Below are positions 8,583 to 17,577 of a stretch of 64,000 bases of DNA, piece by piece; position 1 is the stretch's first letter; each line of letters opens with the position of its first letter. The notes below the pieces were generated by a model. That model searched no databases, had not been told where the DNA came from, and was given only the letters and a program-made list of their open reading frames with translations. A program made the position numbers and the translations under genes. Origin of the DNA: an uncultured Acidobacteriaceae bacterium. GTDB taxonomy: Bacteria > Acidobacteriota > Terriglobia > Terriglobales > Acidobacteriaceae. The stretch lies in NCBI GenBank assembly GCA_903828675.1, contig CAIKND010000092.1, positions 1 through 64,000 on the forward strand, given 5' to 3'.

Positions 8583-11500
8583 TTACCAATACAGCTTCAT
8601 GCCAACTTGAATCTGGCGGTTGTTCGTGCGTGTGCTGGTGATTACGCCAAAGGACGCCGAGCCTACTGTTACATTTGGCTGGCCAAAACTTGGATGGTTC
8701 AGTCCGTTGAAGAACTCTCCACGGAATTCCGCTCTGTAACGATCGTGAATTGACGTATTCTTGATCACCGCAAAATCGATATTGTCTTCACCTGGTACTT
8801 CAATAACACCGGTGTGGCAATTACCGAAGGTCCCTACAGGCTGCGAAACGATCTTAGAAGTATCAAACCAGCGTTTGACAGTTCGATTGCCCGACGAGAG
8901 ATTCGGGTTCCCGGTGCAGTTCGGGAAGTTGCGGTCCACTCGCCCGACGTTGGCGCTTACGTTGCTGCTAGGTGAGATAAACTCGCCCTTGAAAAATGTG
9001 AGAATTCCGTTCAAGGACCAGCCACCGATCACTTTCTCCACAGCTGTAGGCATAGAGTTCCCGAGTGCTTTCCCCTTCCCAATCGGTAACTCCAGCACCG
9101 GGCTGATGGTCAGTCGCTGTGGTTGGCTGTAAACTGTTGGGCCATAATAGGCATGCCGTGGTGCGTACTCGTTGCCAATCGCAGACTGATCTCCTGCCTC
9201 TGCAATGCCCATGGCCTTTGACCAGGTATACGCCGCAAGAACAGAGACTCCATGCGAGGCTCGCTTCTCCACGGTCGCTTGCAGCGCATGATAGTTCGCC
9301 TGATCGATCGCCTTTGTGATGCTGATATCCGCAGCTCCCTGAAATGGTCGCCGCGAAAGGATGGATGTTGGGGAAGCAGGATTCGCATCCAGGTGCGCCT
9401 GGTTGATCAGGTCGCGCCCAATCAGCTTATGTGCCGAGGACCCGACATACCCAGCCTGCACAGCGAGTGTGGGCGTTACCTGCTTCTGCACTGTCAAGTT
9501 CCATTGATACGTGTAGTTGTCCGGCAGGCTATGGCTTACCGAAAACAAGTTTGACGTGGAGGACACGACCGCTGTCGCTATCGGAAAGATTCCGGTGCCA
9601 AGTGTCGGCGTAGTTGTGCTGGAGTTGACGGTTGTGCTGGTGAGGAACGGAGGATTAAGTCCATACCCCGACGACAACTCCTGCCCGCGGATGAACCCAT
9701 AGTAGATGCCGGCTCCAGCACGCACAACAGTGGTGGGCGTCAGGCTGTATTCAAGGCCGAATCTAGGTGCAAGGTTGTTGCCATCGGATCCAATCAACCC
9801 GTCAATACCGCTGCCGGGTGTCAAGAAGCTATTCGTCTTTTGGTCCCAGACATTGGCAAAACCGTGCACTTCGCGGAAGGGAACTTCGTAGACATAGCGC
9901 AGTCCCATATTGAGCGTGAGTTTTGGCGAAAGCTTGTAATCATCCTGGACATAGAACTGATACTGGTTCCAGCGCAGAGTTACCAGTCCGTCCGATGTAA
10001 TGAGCTGAGTCGCAGTCGCCGTGTACGGTGCTCCCAGAACTAGGTCGGCAACGGGATTTCCGAGGTGCGTCGGATTCGAACCGGTAAAGACGCCGTTGAA
10101 CGAGAGATTGCCATTCGCAGTCGCCTGGTTGTACATCGCAGGCCGGTATTGACGAATCTCCATTCCGGCCGTCACATTGTGCCGACCGTGTGTCCAGATT
10201 ACGTCGTCATCCAGCTGGTAGTTGTTCTCATAGCCACCGGAGGGGATGTTGATCGGAGAGCCCATCGCGGAATAGCCCTGCACGCTCATCATGGGTGCGC
10301 CCCATTCAAACGATGGGATTTTCATGTTCGCGAGCCCGAAGTCCTGAGTTGCAACATTATGATTCGCCAGCAGCAGTTGCACAGAGAAGAGCCCGTATGT
10401 ATACCCGAGCGAAAACTCATTCAGCAGAGACGGGCTGAAGATATGTGTTTCGTGAAGGATCGCCTGCACCCCTTTGTAACTGCCCGAAGATCCACTGTAT
10501 GCAAGAGGAAAGTTGTACGACTTGGTTGTGTCGGTTGATTTGCTGAAGCGTCCGTAGATTGAATCCTTCGGGGCGATCTGGTGATCTACACGAACCGTCC
10601 ACTGGTCCGCGTCCTCTGGAATCGATTCTGGCGCCACATAGTTGTAGCCGGGCACGGTGGTAAGGTTGGGCGTCGGGTAGAGAGCGGTCGCGGCCTTGGC
10701 GATTGTGGAGATTCGCGCCGTCGGAATGACATTGCCCGTGAATGGAATCCGGTTCCCCGAAGTGTCAAGGTTCGTCGGATCGTAGATGGTTGCGCCGCCT
10801 GCGAAGTTGCCGCCCAGTTGCGCTGGAGTCGGGATGAGCGCATAGCCTGTATTACTGCTGCGTACTCGCAGCCCTTCGTAGTTGCCGAAGACGAAGGTAT
10901 GGTTCTTCCATACCGGTCCGCCGGCCGCAAATCCAAACTGATTCCGGCGCAGAATCGGTACGGTCTTGCTGAAGTAGCCCTGAGCGTCGAGCACGTTGTT
11001 GCGAAGGAACTCCCAAACGTCGCCATGAAGTTGGTTCGAGCCGGAACGGATGGCAGCGTTGATTACCGCGTATCCATCGCCATACGCGGCCGAATTGGAG
11101 TTTTGCTGGATCTTGAATTCCTGGACAGCATCCACGCTCGGAGTCATGGCAGGCCTTCCGTTCAGAAAGAGACGCGAGTCAACGCCATCAAGGAGGAATG
11201 ACGTCTCATTTCCGCGTGCGCCGTTGATACTGAAGTTGCTTTGCGCGCCCGGATTTTCTGATGCTCCGGGAACTAGGAGGGCCAGGTTTAGGAAGTTTCT
11301 GCCGTTCAACGGCATTTCAACAATCTGCTGAGACGTAATTACCTGTCCGGTGGAGGAGGTCTCGAGTTGGATCAGCGGCGCCGTGGCCTGGACCTCAACA
11401 TTTGTGTCCACCGAGCCAACCTGCAGTTTCACGTCGTCAGTCAACATCTGGTTTACTTCCAGAACCAGGCCGTTCGTGACTGCCGACTTGAAGCCTGTCA

Positions 11501-11756
11501 TCGTCACCCGAATCGAATATCCGCTCGGCTGGAGCGCCAGAAAGGTGTAATAGCCTTCATCGTTCGTCGTTGTGAGCTTCTCTTGAGCGGTCGCCAGGTT
11601 GGTGAGTGTAACGGTTGCCGATGGCAACGCCGCACCGTTCGGGTCAGTGACGCGTCCAGTGATGCCGCCCTGTGAGCCTTGAGCTCTAAGCAGGCTGGAG
11701 CAAACCAGTAAGGAGCAAAGCGACAACATCAAGATGCGAAGAGTAGAACCTTTCAT
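8583..11756 (-). CDS. TonB-dependent receptor, Oar-like, of the sugar locus
   Basis: 1,057 residues, full length for the acidobacterial Oar/Cna-B receptors. Signal peptide ends near LLRAQG; residues 30-115 are the carboxypeptidase-regulatory-like fold (GGITGRVTDPNGAALPSATV); the plug follows (SGQVITSQQIVEMPLNGRNFL) and then a 22-strand barrel ending in the aromatic MKLYW. Energy-driven uptake of a glycan through the outer membrane is the expected role because it heads an operon with an exported enzyme, an isomerase and a sugar permease. GGAGG precedes the ATG, and a palindromic operator lies 14-45 bases upstream. Confidence 0.9.
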   Translation of the reverse strand: MKGSTLRILMLSLCSLLVCSSLLRAQGSQGGITGRVTDPNGAALPSATVTLTNLATAQEKLTTTNDEGYYTFLALQPSGYSIRVTMTGFKSAVTNGLVLEVNQMLTDDVKLQVGSVDTNVEVQATAPLIQLETSSTGQVITSQQIVEMPLNGRNFLNLALLVPGASENPGAQSNFSINGARGNETSFLLDGVDSRLFLNGRPAMTPSVDAVQEFKIQQNSNSAAYGDGYAVINAAIRSGSNQLHGDVWEFLRNNVLDAQGYFSKTVPILRRNQFGFAAGGPVWKNHTFVFGNYEGLRVRSSNTGYALIPTPAQLGGNFAGGATIYDPTNLDTSGNRIPFTGNVIPTARISTIAKAATALYPTPNLTTVPGYNYVAPESIPEDADQWTVRVDHQIAPKDSIYGRFSKSTDTTKSYNFPLAYSGSSGSYKGVQAILHETHIFSPSLLNEFSLGYTYGLFSVQLLLANHNVATQDFGLANMKIPSFEWGAPMMSVQGYSAMGSPINIPSGGYENNYQLDDDVIWTHGRHNVTAGMEIRQYRPAMYNQATANGNLSFNGVFTGSNPTHLGNPVADLVLGAPYTATATQLITSDGLVTLRWNQYQFYVQDDYKLSPKLTLNMGLRYVYEVPFREVHGFANVWDQKTNSFLTPGSGIDGLIGSDGNNLAPRFGLEYSLTPTTVVRAGAGIYYGFIRGQELSSGYGLNPPFLTSTTVNSSTTTPTLGTGIFPIATAVVSSTSNLFSVSHSLPDNYTYQWNLTVQKQVTPTLAVQAGYVGSSAHKLIGRDLINQAHLDANPASPTSILSRRPFQGAADISITKAIDQANYHALQATVEKRASHGVSVLAAYTWSKAMGIAEAGDQSAIGNEYAPRHAYYGPTVYSQPQRLTISPVLELPIGKGKALGNSMPTAVEKVIGGWSLNGILTFFKGEFISPSSNVSANVGRVDRNFPNCTGNPNLSSGNRTVKRWFDTSKIVSQPVGTFGNCHTGVIEVPGEDNIDFAVIKNTSIHDRYRAEFRGEFFNGLNHPSFGQPNVTVGSASFGVITSTRTNNRQIQVGMKLYW

Positions 11757-11769
11757 GCGCCCTCCGAAT

Positions 11770-11801
11770 GTTCATATATCGAACAACAATGTGCGATATA
11801 T
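11770..11801. promoter_or_regulatory. Palindromic operator candidate upstream of the sugar-locus receptor
   Basis: Bases 11774-11781 (ATATATCG) and 11794-11801 (CGATATAT) are perfect inverted arms 12 bases apart. Overlapping the first arm, 11770-11784 reads GTTC, seven bases, GAAC, the size of IclR-family sites. It sits 14-45 bases before the receptor start and the regulator gene at 11962-13056 is adjacent, so it is the obvious binding site. This is inference. Confidence 0.5.
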
Positions 11802-11961
11802 ACACGCATTTATAGCTCTTCTTAAACAACAGTTGTCAAGAGATTTTTTCATTTTCCAGAAATTACACAAGAATTCAGGCGGTGTGGGCACACCTCATGG
11901 GATGGGGATTTTTACCTGATTCTTAGCTTATGGTTTGTTTATTTATTTGATTTAATGACAG

Positions 11962-13056
11962 TTATGTGGTTTTGTAGTACCGAAGGACGTTCGAGTGATC
12001 GAGCAAGACATGATCTATATAGACTGCAAGTGGTGTCTTCTCGTGGGCGATTATGCCTGAGGCAAGCCGAATCAGTTTCTCGCCATATTTCTCTGGAAAG
12101 TAGGCAACGGAGGCAATGATCGGACTCTCCGACAACGTAAGCTCAGCCCGGCTCTCCGCTGTCCCGTTCTGCCCGACAATCGCCACTCTCTTCTCATAAC
12201 GCGTGGCACGGACCGCCTGAAGCGCGCCAATCGCGCTCACGTCGTTCAGGCATGAAATTAGAACGCGACTCCTGGCCGGCAATGAAGCAAGGATTTCCAC
12301 ACACGCCACTCGACTAGCCTCACGCTGAGCCATGCCATCCACGTGCTTGATCTTTGACTCCGGCACGTCGCCCAGAACTTCGCAGATTCCTTCAACGGCG
12401 CCTGTTAACCGGGCTTCATTTTCTGGCGAGCTTAACGAAGACTCGAGCAACAGTAACTGATCGAACGATGAATTCCAATGCTCCTTTGAGAACCGCCCCA
12501 GCGCTCCCCCAGCCAGCAAACCAGCACGATAGTTATTACCGCCGAAATAGAACGCGCCCGGGATCGGACTATCCACGCTGATCACTGGTATTCCGGCGCG
12601 GATCAGGTGGTCTGCCAGTACATGCGCCATCGCACCGATACGTTGGAACAGAATCACCAGACTCACACCTGATACGGTAAGTTCCCTCACTTTGGCAAGC
12701 TGACTTTGAAGGTCCAGATCTTCTACGTCGACCAGGGCCAACTCCATCTCGGCCCTTTCCGCAGCGCTCTGCAGTCCAGTAGTCACAGCGTCTCGAAGGG
12801 CATTCCCCCAGAGCTGCGCGACGTAGGCAATCTTCGGCCGCCGGCGCCTGCCTATGAAACGATATCGCTTGTCAGGGAGCCGCTCGATGTATCCCCTATC
12901 TTCCAACGTACACAGCAAACGAAACACCGCGGCGCGTTCCAGAGATGTCAATTCGACAACGTCCTGCACGCGTAACGGGTCATGGGAACGCTCAAGTGCT
13001 TCGAGCACATCCAGACCCTTTTCGAACGTTCCTGACCGATACTTGCGCTTTTCCAT
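11962..13056 (-). CDS. IclR-type winged-helix / periplasmic-binding-protein-like fusion regulator
   Basis: 364 residues. Residues 8-68 are an IclR-type winged helix (SGTFEKGLDVLEALE, then LTSLERAAVFRLLCTLEDRGYI). Residues 74-345 are not the IclR effector domain but a type-I sugar-binding fold as in RbsB or the LacI core: KIAYVAQLWGNALRDAVTTG, VILFQRI, GIPVISVDSP, NNYRAGLLAGG and CLNDVSAIGALQAVRA. No signal peptide, so it is cytoplasmic. It probably senses a sugar from the adjacent operon (8583-11756 onward) and acts at the palindrome 11770-11801. The gene reads in the same direction as the operon and starts at 13056 with AAGG just upstream. Confidence 0.85.
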   Translation of the reverse strand: MEKRKYRSGTFEKGLDVLEALERSHDPLRVQDVVELTSLERAAVFRLLCTLEDRGYIERLPDKRYRFIGRRRRPKIAYVAQLWGNALRDAVTTGLQSAAERAEMELALVDVEDLDLQSQLAKVRELTVSGVSLVILFQRIGAMAHVLADHLIRAGIPVISVDSPIPGAFYFGGNNYRAGLLAGGALGRFSKEHWNSSFDQLLLLESSLSSPENEARLTGAVEGICEVLGDVPESKIKHVDGMAQREASRVACVEILASLPARSRVLISCLNDVSAIGALQAVRATRYEKRVAIVGQNGTAESRAELTLSESPIIASVAYFPEKYGEKLIRLASGIIAHEKTPLAVYIDHVLLDHSNVLRYYKTT

Positions 13057-13070
13057 TTGCCTTGAAAGAT

Positions 13071-13140
13071 TGTATAGTCACCGTTTCAATTCAGTTCACA
13101 ATATCCTCAAAATGAAATAGAGTGCTCGGCTAACTATACA
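13071..13140. promoter_or_regulatory. Distant inverted octamers upstream of the regulator gene
   Basis: TGTATAGT at 13071-13078 and its exact complement ACTATACA at 13133-13140 flank the probable promoter of the regulator, with centres 62 bases apart, close to six helical turns. This spacing would suit a DNA-looping pair of operator halves, but two 8-mers at this distance could also be chance. Confidence 0.25.
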
Positions 13141-13302
13141 GCGGATCTGAGATTCCAATATCCCTGCCTCGGTTGCACAATTCATTGAATGGTACTCGTT
13201 TTGTTCATCACGCTCGAGGCAACGACTCCTCTTCTTAACCAACTTGCTCACTTTTCCTGTCTGTAAACGCATACCTTTTTGGAGTGCCCGGCACTTTTTG
13301 TA

Positions 13303-13325
13303 CCAGTTTCAATGAGAGAAACTGG
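13303..13325. repeat. Perfect hairpin just upstream of the IS3-type orfA
   Basis: Arms CCAGTTTC (13303-13310) and GAAACTGG (13318-13325) with a 7-base loop, 17 bases before the orfA ATG. Insertion sequences often carry such a hairpin near the end to block translation of transcripts that read in from outside; here that is inference. Confidence 0.45.
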
Positions 13326-13342
13326 AACGAAAGGAGCCTTGA

Positions 13343-13624
13343 ATGGCACGAGGGAAAAAGCATACGCCAGAGCAGATTGTGAGCCTTCTTCGGCAGATTG
13401 AAGTGGCCGTAGCGAACGGAACGACAACCCCGTCAGCCTGCCGTGAAGGCGGGATCACCGAGCAGACCTACTATCGTTGGCGCAAGGAGTACGGCGGGTT
13501 GCAGGTGGACCAGGCGCGGCGGCTGAAGGAGCTTGAGCAGGAAAACGCCAAGCTGAAGCGGCTAGTGGCGGAGCTGAGCCTGGATAAGCTGGTGCTGAAG
13601 GACATCGCCTCGGGAAACTTCTAA
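13343..13624 (+). mobile_element. IS3-family transposase OrfA
   Basis: 93 residues: a helix-turn-helix (PEQIVSLLRQIEVAVANG ... GGITEQTYYRWRKEYGG) and a leucine-rich coiled segment (LKELEQENAKLKRLVAELSL) ending in VLKDIASGNF. This is the typical OrfA of the IS3 family, close to the IS407 group. AAAGGAG precedes the ATG. It should bind the element ends and pair with OrfB by frameshifting, but OrfB here is cut short, so the element is not expected to move by itself. Confidence 0.9.
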
Positions 13625-13671
13625 GCCCTGAACGACGGCGCTGTGCAGTTGCCCATGCGAGCGAGCATGGG

Positions 13672-14142
13672 ATGAGTGAACGGCGTGCGTGCCAACTGGT
13701 GAACCAGCCACGCGGCACGCAGCGTTATCAACCGACACAGCGCGAAGACGAGGATCGACTCACGCAGGCCATCATCGAACTGGCCAGTCAGTATGGACGC
13801 TACGGCTACAGGCGCATCACGGCGCTGTTGCAGCGAGCGGACTGGCATGTTGGCAAGGATCGAGTCGAGCGCATCTGGCGTCGCGAAGGGCTAAAGGTTC
13901 CGCAAAAGCAGAAGCCACGGGGGCGGTTGTGGCTCAACGATGGATCGTGCGTTCGGCTCCGGCCGGAGCGCAAAAACCATGTGTGGAGCTACGACTTCGT
14001 CAGCACATTTACCCACGATGGAAGGACGCTACGAATGCTGAACCTGATCGATGAGTTCACGCGGGAGTTGTGCCTCGCCAAAACTCCATCCGGGAGAAAA
14101 ATGGGCTTGAGTCTCGAATCCGGTAATTGTTTTTGGCAGTAG
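13672..14142 (+). pseudogene. IS3-family transposase OrfB, 3'-truncated
   Basis: The first 137 residues are a normal OrfB start: an HTH_21-like region (YGRYGYRRITALLQR ... RVERIWRREGLKVPQKQ) and the beginning of the DDE core with the first aspartate (VWSYDFVSTFTHDGR ... LNLIDEFTREL). After LCLAK the match ends and an unrelated tail of about 20 codons runs to a stop. The second Asp, the Glu and the right end of the element are missing. The break near 14085 coincides with the start of the block holding the integrase at 14279-15370, which may have replaced the missing part. Confidence 0.85.
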
Positions 14143-14278
14143 TTTTCCGCAGGGAAGAAGTCGTTTTGTAACCGCAGAGCGCAATGAAAACTCGGCAAAG
14201 CACACGAAAACAGGAGTGGCGGGCACACCTCTCCGGCAGTTTATCGTCAATTCGGCGAGAGGTTCTTTCAGCAGCAGT

Positions 14279-15370
14279 TCAGGCCGCAAAATCATAGCGA
14301 TGATGCAAGCCGCCCAACCTGGGCATCGCTATGATTTTGCACTCGACGCCTGAGCCTTGCTTTGCTTCACGACCAGCAGGAGTTCCCTTATCCAGTGCAA
14401 GATGAGTCCGGTCCTCGTGATAATAACGAATGTATCCGGACATCAGGCGTTTCAAATGCCGTTCATTCACAACGATCACATGGTCAAGCAGATCTCGACG
14501 GCAAGCGCCGACCCAACGCTCTGCAACACCGTTCTGCCAAGGACTTCGGAAGCTGGTTCGCTTGAGTTGGATTCCGAAACTCCTCGCAGTGTCGACGACT
14601 TCCCGATTGAAGTTTGCACCGCGATCGAAGATCAGATATTTAGGAGCCGAGTCATATGGGAATGCCTCGCGCAATTGTTGAACGACCCAGGCGCTGGTTG
14701 GATGCCTGGTCACGTTGAAGTGCAGAATACGCCGGCGGTCATGAGCGATGACGAAGAAGCAATAAAGAACACCGAAGGTAAGTGTCGGCACGGTGATGAA
14801 GTCCATGGCGGCGATGGCTTCACGATGGTTACTAAGGAACGTCATCCACCGCTCGGCCGGCTTTGGATCTCGAGGAGCCTTGCGCATCCAACGCAACACG
14901 GTTCTTTCCGAAATGTCGAAGCCCAGCATCTTCAACTCGCCGTGAATGCGAGGCGCACCCCAAGTAGAGTTGTCAGTGACCATGCGGAAGATGAGGTCGC
15001 GAAGTTCCCTGCTGACACATTTTCTTCCAGCGCTCGCTCGATGCCGCGAAAGCCACGTCCAATACAACTTGAAGCCAGCACGGTGCCAACGAATGACCGT
15101 CTCCGGTTGGACGAGGATCAGCACCCGTTTCCATCTCGGCCAGAGCCGTCGCAAGATTACCCAGAACAACTTGTCAGAAGTGGCAAATCGCGGTTTTGGA
15201 TGCCTTCGTTCCAAGACGCCGAGCTGCTGCCGCAGCGCCAGGTTTTCCAATAGAAGATCGCGGCGTGAGCAAATGCATCGACTAAAGAGAACAACCAAGA
15301 GACTCAGCTGGCGCACCATGGGACCAGTTTCACATGGAAATGGGCGAATTCCGACACCCCGTTTATACAC
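14279..15370 (-). mobile_element. Stand-alone DDE integrase-core transposase
   Basis: 363 residues. An N-terminal HTH-like region (LENLALRQQLGVLERR) leads to an rve-type catalytic core with all three acidic positions visible: AAMDFITVPTL, YLIFDRGANF and NGVAERWVGACRRDLLDH. The C-terminus GLHHRYDFAA matches the GGLHHRY ending common to single-ORF integrases of acidobacteria and other soil bacteria. The gene appears intact. It is flanked on the left by a truncated IS3 OrfB and on the right by a truncated IS701 gene, so its arrival may have caused both truncations. The first methionines are uncertain; MVRQLSLL seventeen codons in is an alternative start. Confidence 0.82.
14286..14340. repeat. 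17-bp perfect inverted repeat across the integrase 3' end
   Basis: Bases 14286-14302 (GCAAAATCATAGCGATG) and 14324-14340 are exact reverse complements with 21 bases between. The repeat lies inside the last 20 codons of the integrase, so part of the coding sequence doubles as a strong hairpin. It could serve as a transcription stop or as a feature of the element end. Confidence 0.6.
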
Positions 15371-15392
15371 TTGATTCGAAAGCAGATCTTAA

Positions 15393-16490
15393 TTATGGCG
15401 AGGCACAGGCCAGCACCGCGTGGGCCAGCATCGCCAGAGTGATGTGCCGGTACCAGCCTTGCCAGTGGCGGACTTCATAGTGATCCAGCCCGCACTCGCC
15501 CTTGGCGGCCTGGAAGGCTTGCTCGATCTGCCAGCGTTGTCCAGCCACGCGCACAAGTACTTCCAGCTTGGCTTTGCACGTGGGCGCGTAAAACCAATAG
15601 TAGGCATGCTCAGGCTCTTCTTCGATGCTGCGCCGCACCAGCAATCCGTGGCTCCAACCATCCTCTTGCCAACCCTGGATTAGAGCCCAGTCGTACAGCC
15701 GCTCGCCTTTGCTACCTGAGCCGGCTGAAACGCGCTCCCAGGCCTGATTCAGCAAACTCTGTGCAATCGTATCCACGCGTCGCTGCTGGTGATCAGGCCA
15801 GCGCATACGCTGGTCTGAAGCTATGGCCAGCACATAACCGAGCCGCCGTTCTTCCAGCCACTGGCGCAGCTTGCTGTTATTGCCGTAGACCTCATCGGCA
15901 GCTACCCAGCTACAGAGTGCACCAGCCTTCAACGCTCGCTCGATCATGCGTCGCGCCAACTCTGGCTTGGTGGCAAACTTCGTCTCTTCCGGCACTGCCG
16001 CAGCGCGGCGACGCTCGCTATCGGCGGCCCATTCTTCGGGAAGATACAACTCACGATCCACCAACGCCGCACCCTTGTCACTGGCGTAGCAGAGAAACAC
16101 GCCAACCTGGCTGTTCTCGATGCGTCCCGCCGTGCCGGTGTATTGGCGCTTGACCCCAACCGAATGCTCGCCCTTCTTCAGAAAACCCGTCTCATCGGCG
16201 ATCAGCACAGCATCCGGGCTGCTCAGTTCTTCCAGTACGTAATTGCGAAGCTCATCCCGCGCTGCATCTGCATCCCAACGCGCCCGATCCAACAAATGCT
16301 GCACCCGGTAAGGAGCCGCTTCGCCCATCCACTCAGACAACTGCCAGCCGTTCTTACGCTCACAATGGCTCATCAAACCTTGAAGATAGGCAAGACTGCG
16401 CTCCCGCGCCTCCGAACGCGCAAACAAACCCGCTATGCGGTCATGGGACCGCAACAATTCACGCTTCCAACCCGATAGTCGCTTCTCCAT
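15393..16490 (-). mobile_element. IS701-family transposase, probably C-terminally truncated
   Basis: 365 residues. The DDE-type core is clear: AVLIADETGFLKKGEHSVGV, WVAADEVYGNNSKLRQWLEE, and near the end VRVAGQRWQIEQAFQAAKGECGLDHYEVR, the Y(R)WxIE..F..AK signature of IS4-related transposases. Members of IS701 usually continue about 30-50 residues after the LAMLAHA helix; here the reading stops at ACASP next to the integrase block, so the tail and that element end are probably gone. The start at 16490 gives an ordinary N-terminus. Confidence 0.82.
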
Positions 16491-16538
16491 AGCTCTCGCC
16501 GGAGAGTCGTATCCCAGAGCAAGCTCAGATTATCATTA

Positions 16539-16552
16539 ACTACAACTGTAGT
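16539..16552. promoter_or_regulatory. BlaI/CopY-type operator candidate
   Basis: ACTACA, AC, TGTAGT: a perfect 6+2+6 palindrome containing the TACAnnTGTA core bound by BlaI/MecI/CopY-family repressors. It sits between the IS701 gene and the relic at 16562. No such repressor gene is in the window. It may be a leftover promoter of the disrupted gene. Confidence 0.35.
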
Positions 16553-16561
16553 ATTAGGCAC

Positions 16562-16747
16562 ATCCATGGCGCGGGGTTCTCGGCCGCAGTCGCTATGCCA
16601 TATGTCAGCGGCGCATTAATCGCTGTTTGCTGTTGCTGGGTAGGCGTGACCTCGTACTTCTTCCGACGCTACACTCTGTCCGCCTGGATCGCGCTAGCGA
16701 CCGCAGTCATTCTCCTGGTGTACAAAATTGCCGTGATCGGCTGGTAA
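16562..16747 (+). pseudogene. C-terminal relic of an integral membrane protein
   Basis: The frame 16562-16747 reads a convincing membrane tail: GAGFSAAVAMPYVSGALIAV, a short loop VTSYFFRRYTLS, then a last helix AWIALATAVILLVYKIAVI and a stop. No start codon or ribosome site precedes it and the upstream sequence merges into the IS701 flank, so it is a fragment of a gene cut by the insertion. I do not recognise the family. It lies in the same frame and direction as the antiporter relic that follows. Confidence 0.45.
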
Positions 16748-16825
16748 TAGCGGCTCAATTTGGATATTCCGCCGAAGACGATTTTGCACGATCTGAGGGC
16801 CGAACTTGGGAGTTGTGCAGCTCGG

Positions 16826-17152
16826 CTGTCGGCAGCGATGACAATTGCACTTGTAGCGCTCGGCCAGGCAGTAGCGATCTATCACTGTTGTCTACTCTTC
16901 ACCCGCTCCTCACTTCGTGTCACTTGGAGATATCAGCATGTCCTGTGCTGGGGCGGTTTGAGGGGAGCTTTGGCGCTCGCTCTCGCCCTTGGGCTTCCCT
17001 CTGAATTTCCAATGCGCTAAGAAATCATCGCGATCAGTTTTGCTGTCGTCGCATTTTCTGTCTTCGTGCGGGGCCTCACCATGGCTCCGCTTCTTCGCAG
17101 AATGGGAGAGGTCCCGAGCGAAACGGCGCCTTCGGGAAACGCTTTTCCTTAA
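16826..17152 (+). pseudogene. Relic of a NhaP-type Na+/H+ antiporter (C-terminal part)
   Basis: About 108 codons match the last quarter of the intact antiporter at 22219-23403: AVAIYHCCLLFTRSSLRVT, WGGLRGALALALALGLPSE and ISFAVVAFSVFVRGLTMAP. Where the intact copy has LREEII the relic has MR, a TAA at 17018-17020, then EII, so one codon became a stop while the frame stayed open on both sides. The first three quarters of the gene are missing. It is either an old local duplicate or a relic left by the insertions upstream. Confidence 0.85.
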
Positions 17153-17296
17153 CGAGAAAAGCTGACATGGGATCGATTTGGCTCAAATCTTGGATGAGTC
17201 CAGAAGTGCGGAAGACGATCCGTTCCAGACCTCCTTGGCCTTTGCTGCGGCCCTGGTCTACAGCAGGCTTTCATTGAGGCGAATCCGACGTGTGTT

Positions 17297-17551
17297 TCAA
17301 GGCTTTTTAGGATTGCGCTCCGTGGTCTTCAGATCGGTTTAGCGTCAACTATTGCTAGTCACTGTTGCATCGATTGCGAGGAAATTTTGCAACTTGTTGC
17401 ATCTTGCCGCGGCGCACTCAACGGACTGATGGCAGAGTTGATCGAAGGCCATCTGAAATTTCACGTCCTTGCGCCGGGCCAAAAGACTCTTCCATCTCAA
17501 CTTGAGGCAGCCGACGAGTTGATGGCCGTAGTCAAGAGGTATTTCAACTAG
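17297..17551 (+). pseudogene. CsoR/RcnR-family metal-sensor relic upstream of the P-type ATPase
   Basis: The C-terminal 65 codons are typical of the CsoR/RcnR/FrmR family: IDCEEILQLVASCRGALNG, then LMAELIEGHLKFH and a C-terminal helix to TAG 17549-17551. The Cys and the two His of HxxxH match the RcnR metal ligands (C35, H60, H64). Upstream the expected RI.GQ.RGL helix is only partly readable (SRLFRIALRGLQ), and no ATG, GTG or TTG exists in frame back to a stop at 17195, so the N-terminus is damaged or shifted. It ends 26 bases before the ATPase start and was probably its repressor. Confidence 0.7.
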
Positions 17552-17577
17552 GCCCTCTCAGGCCAACGGAGTCGATC

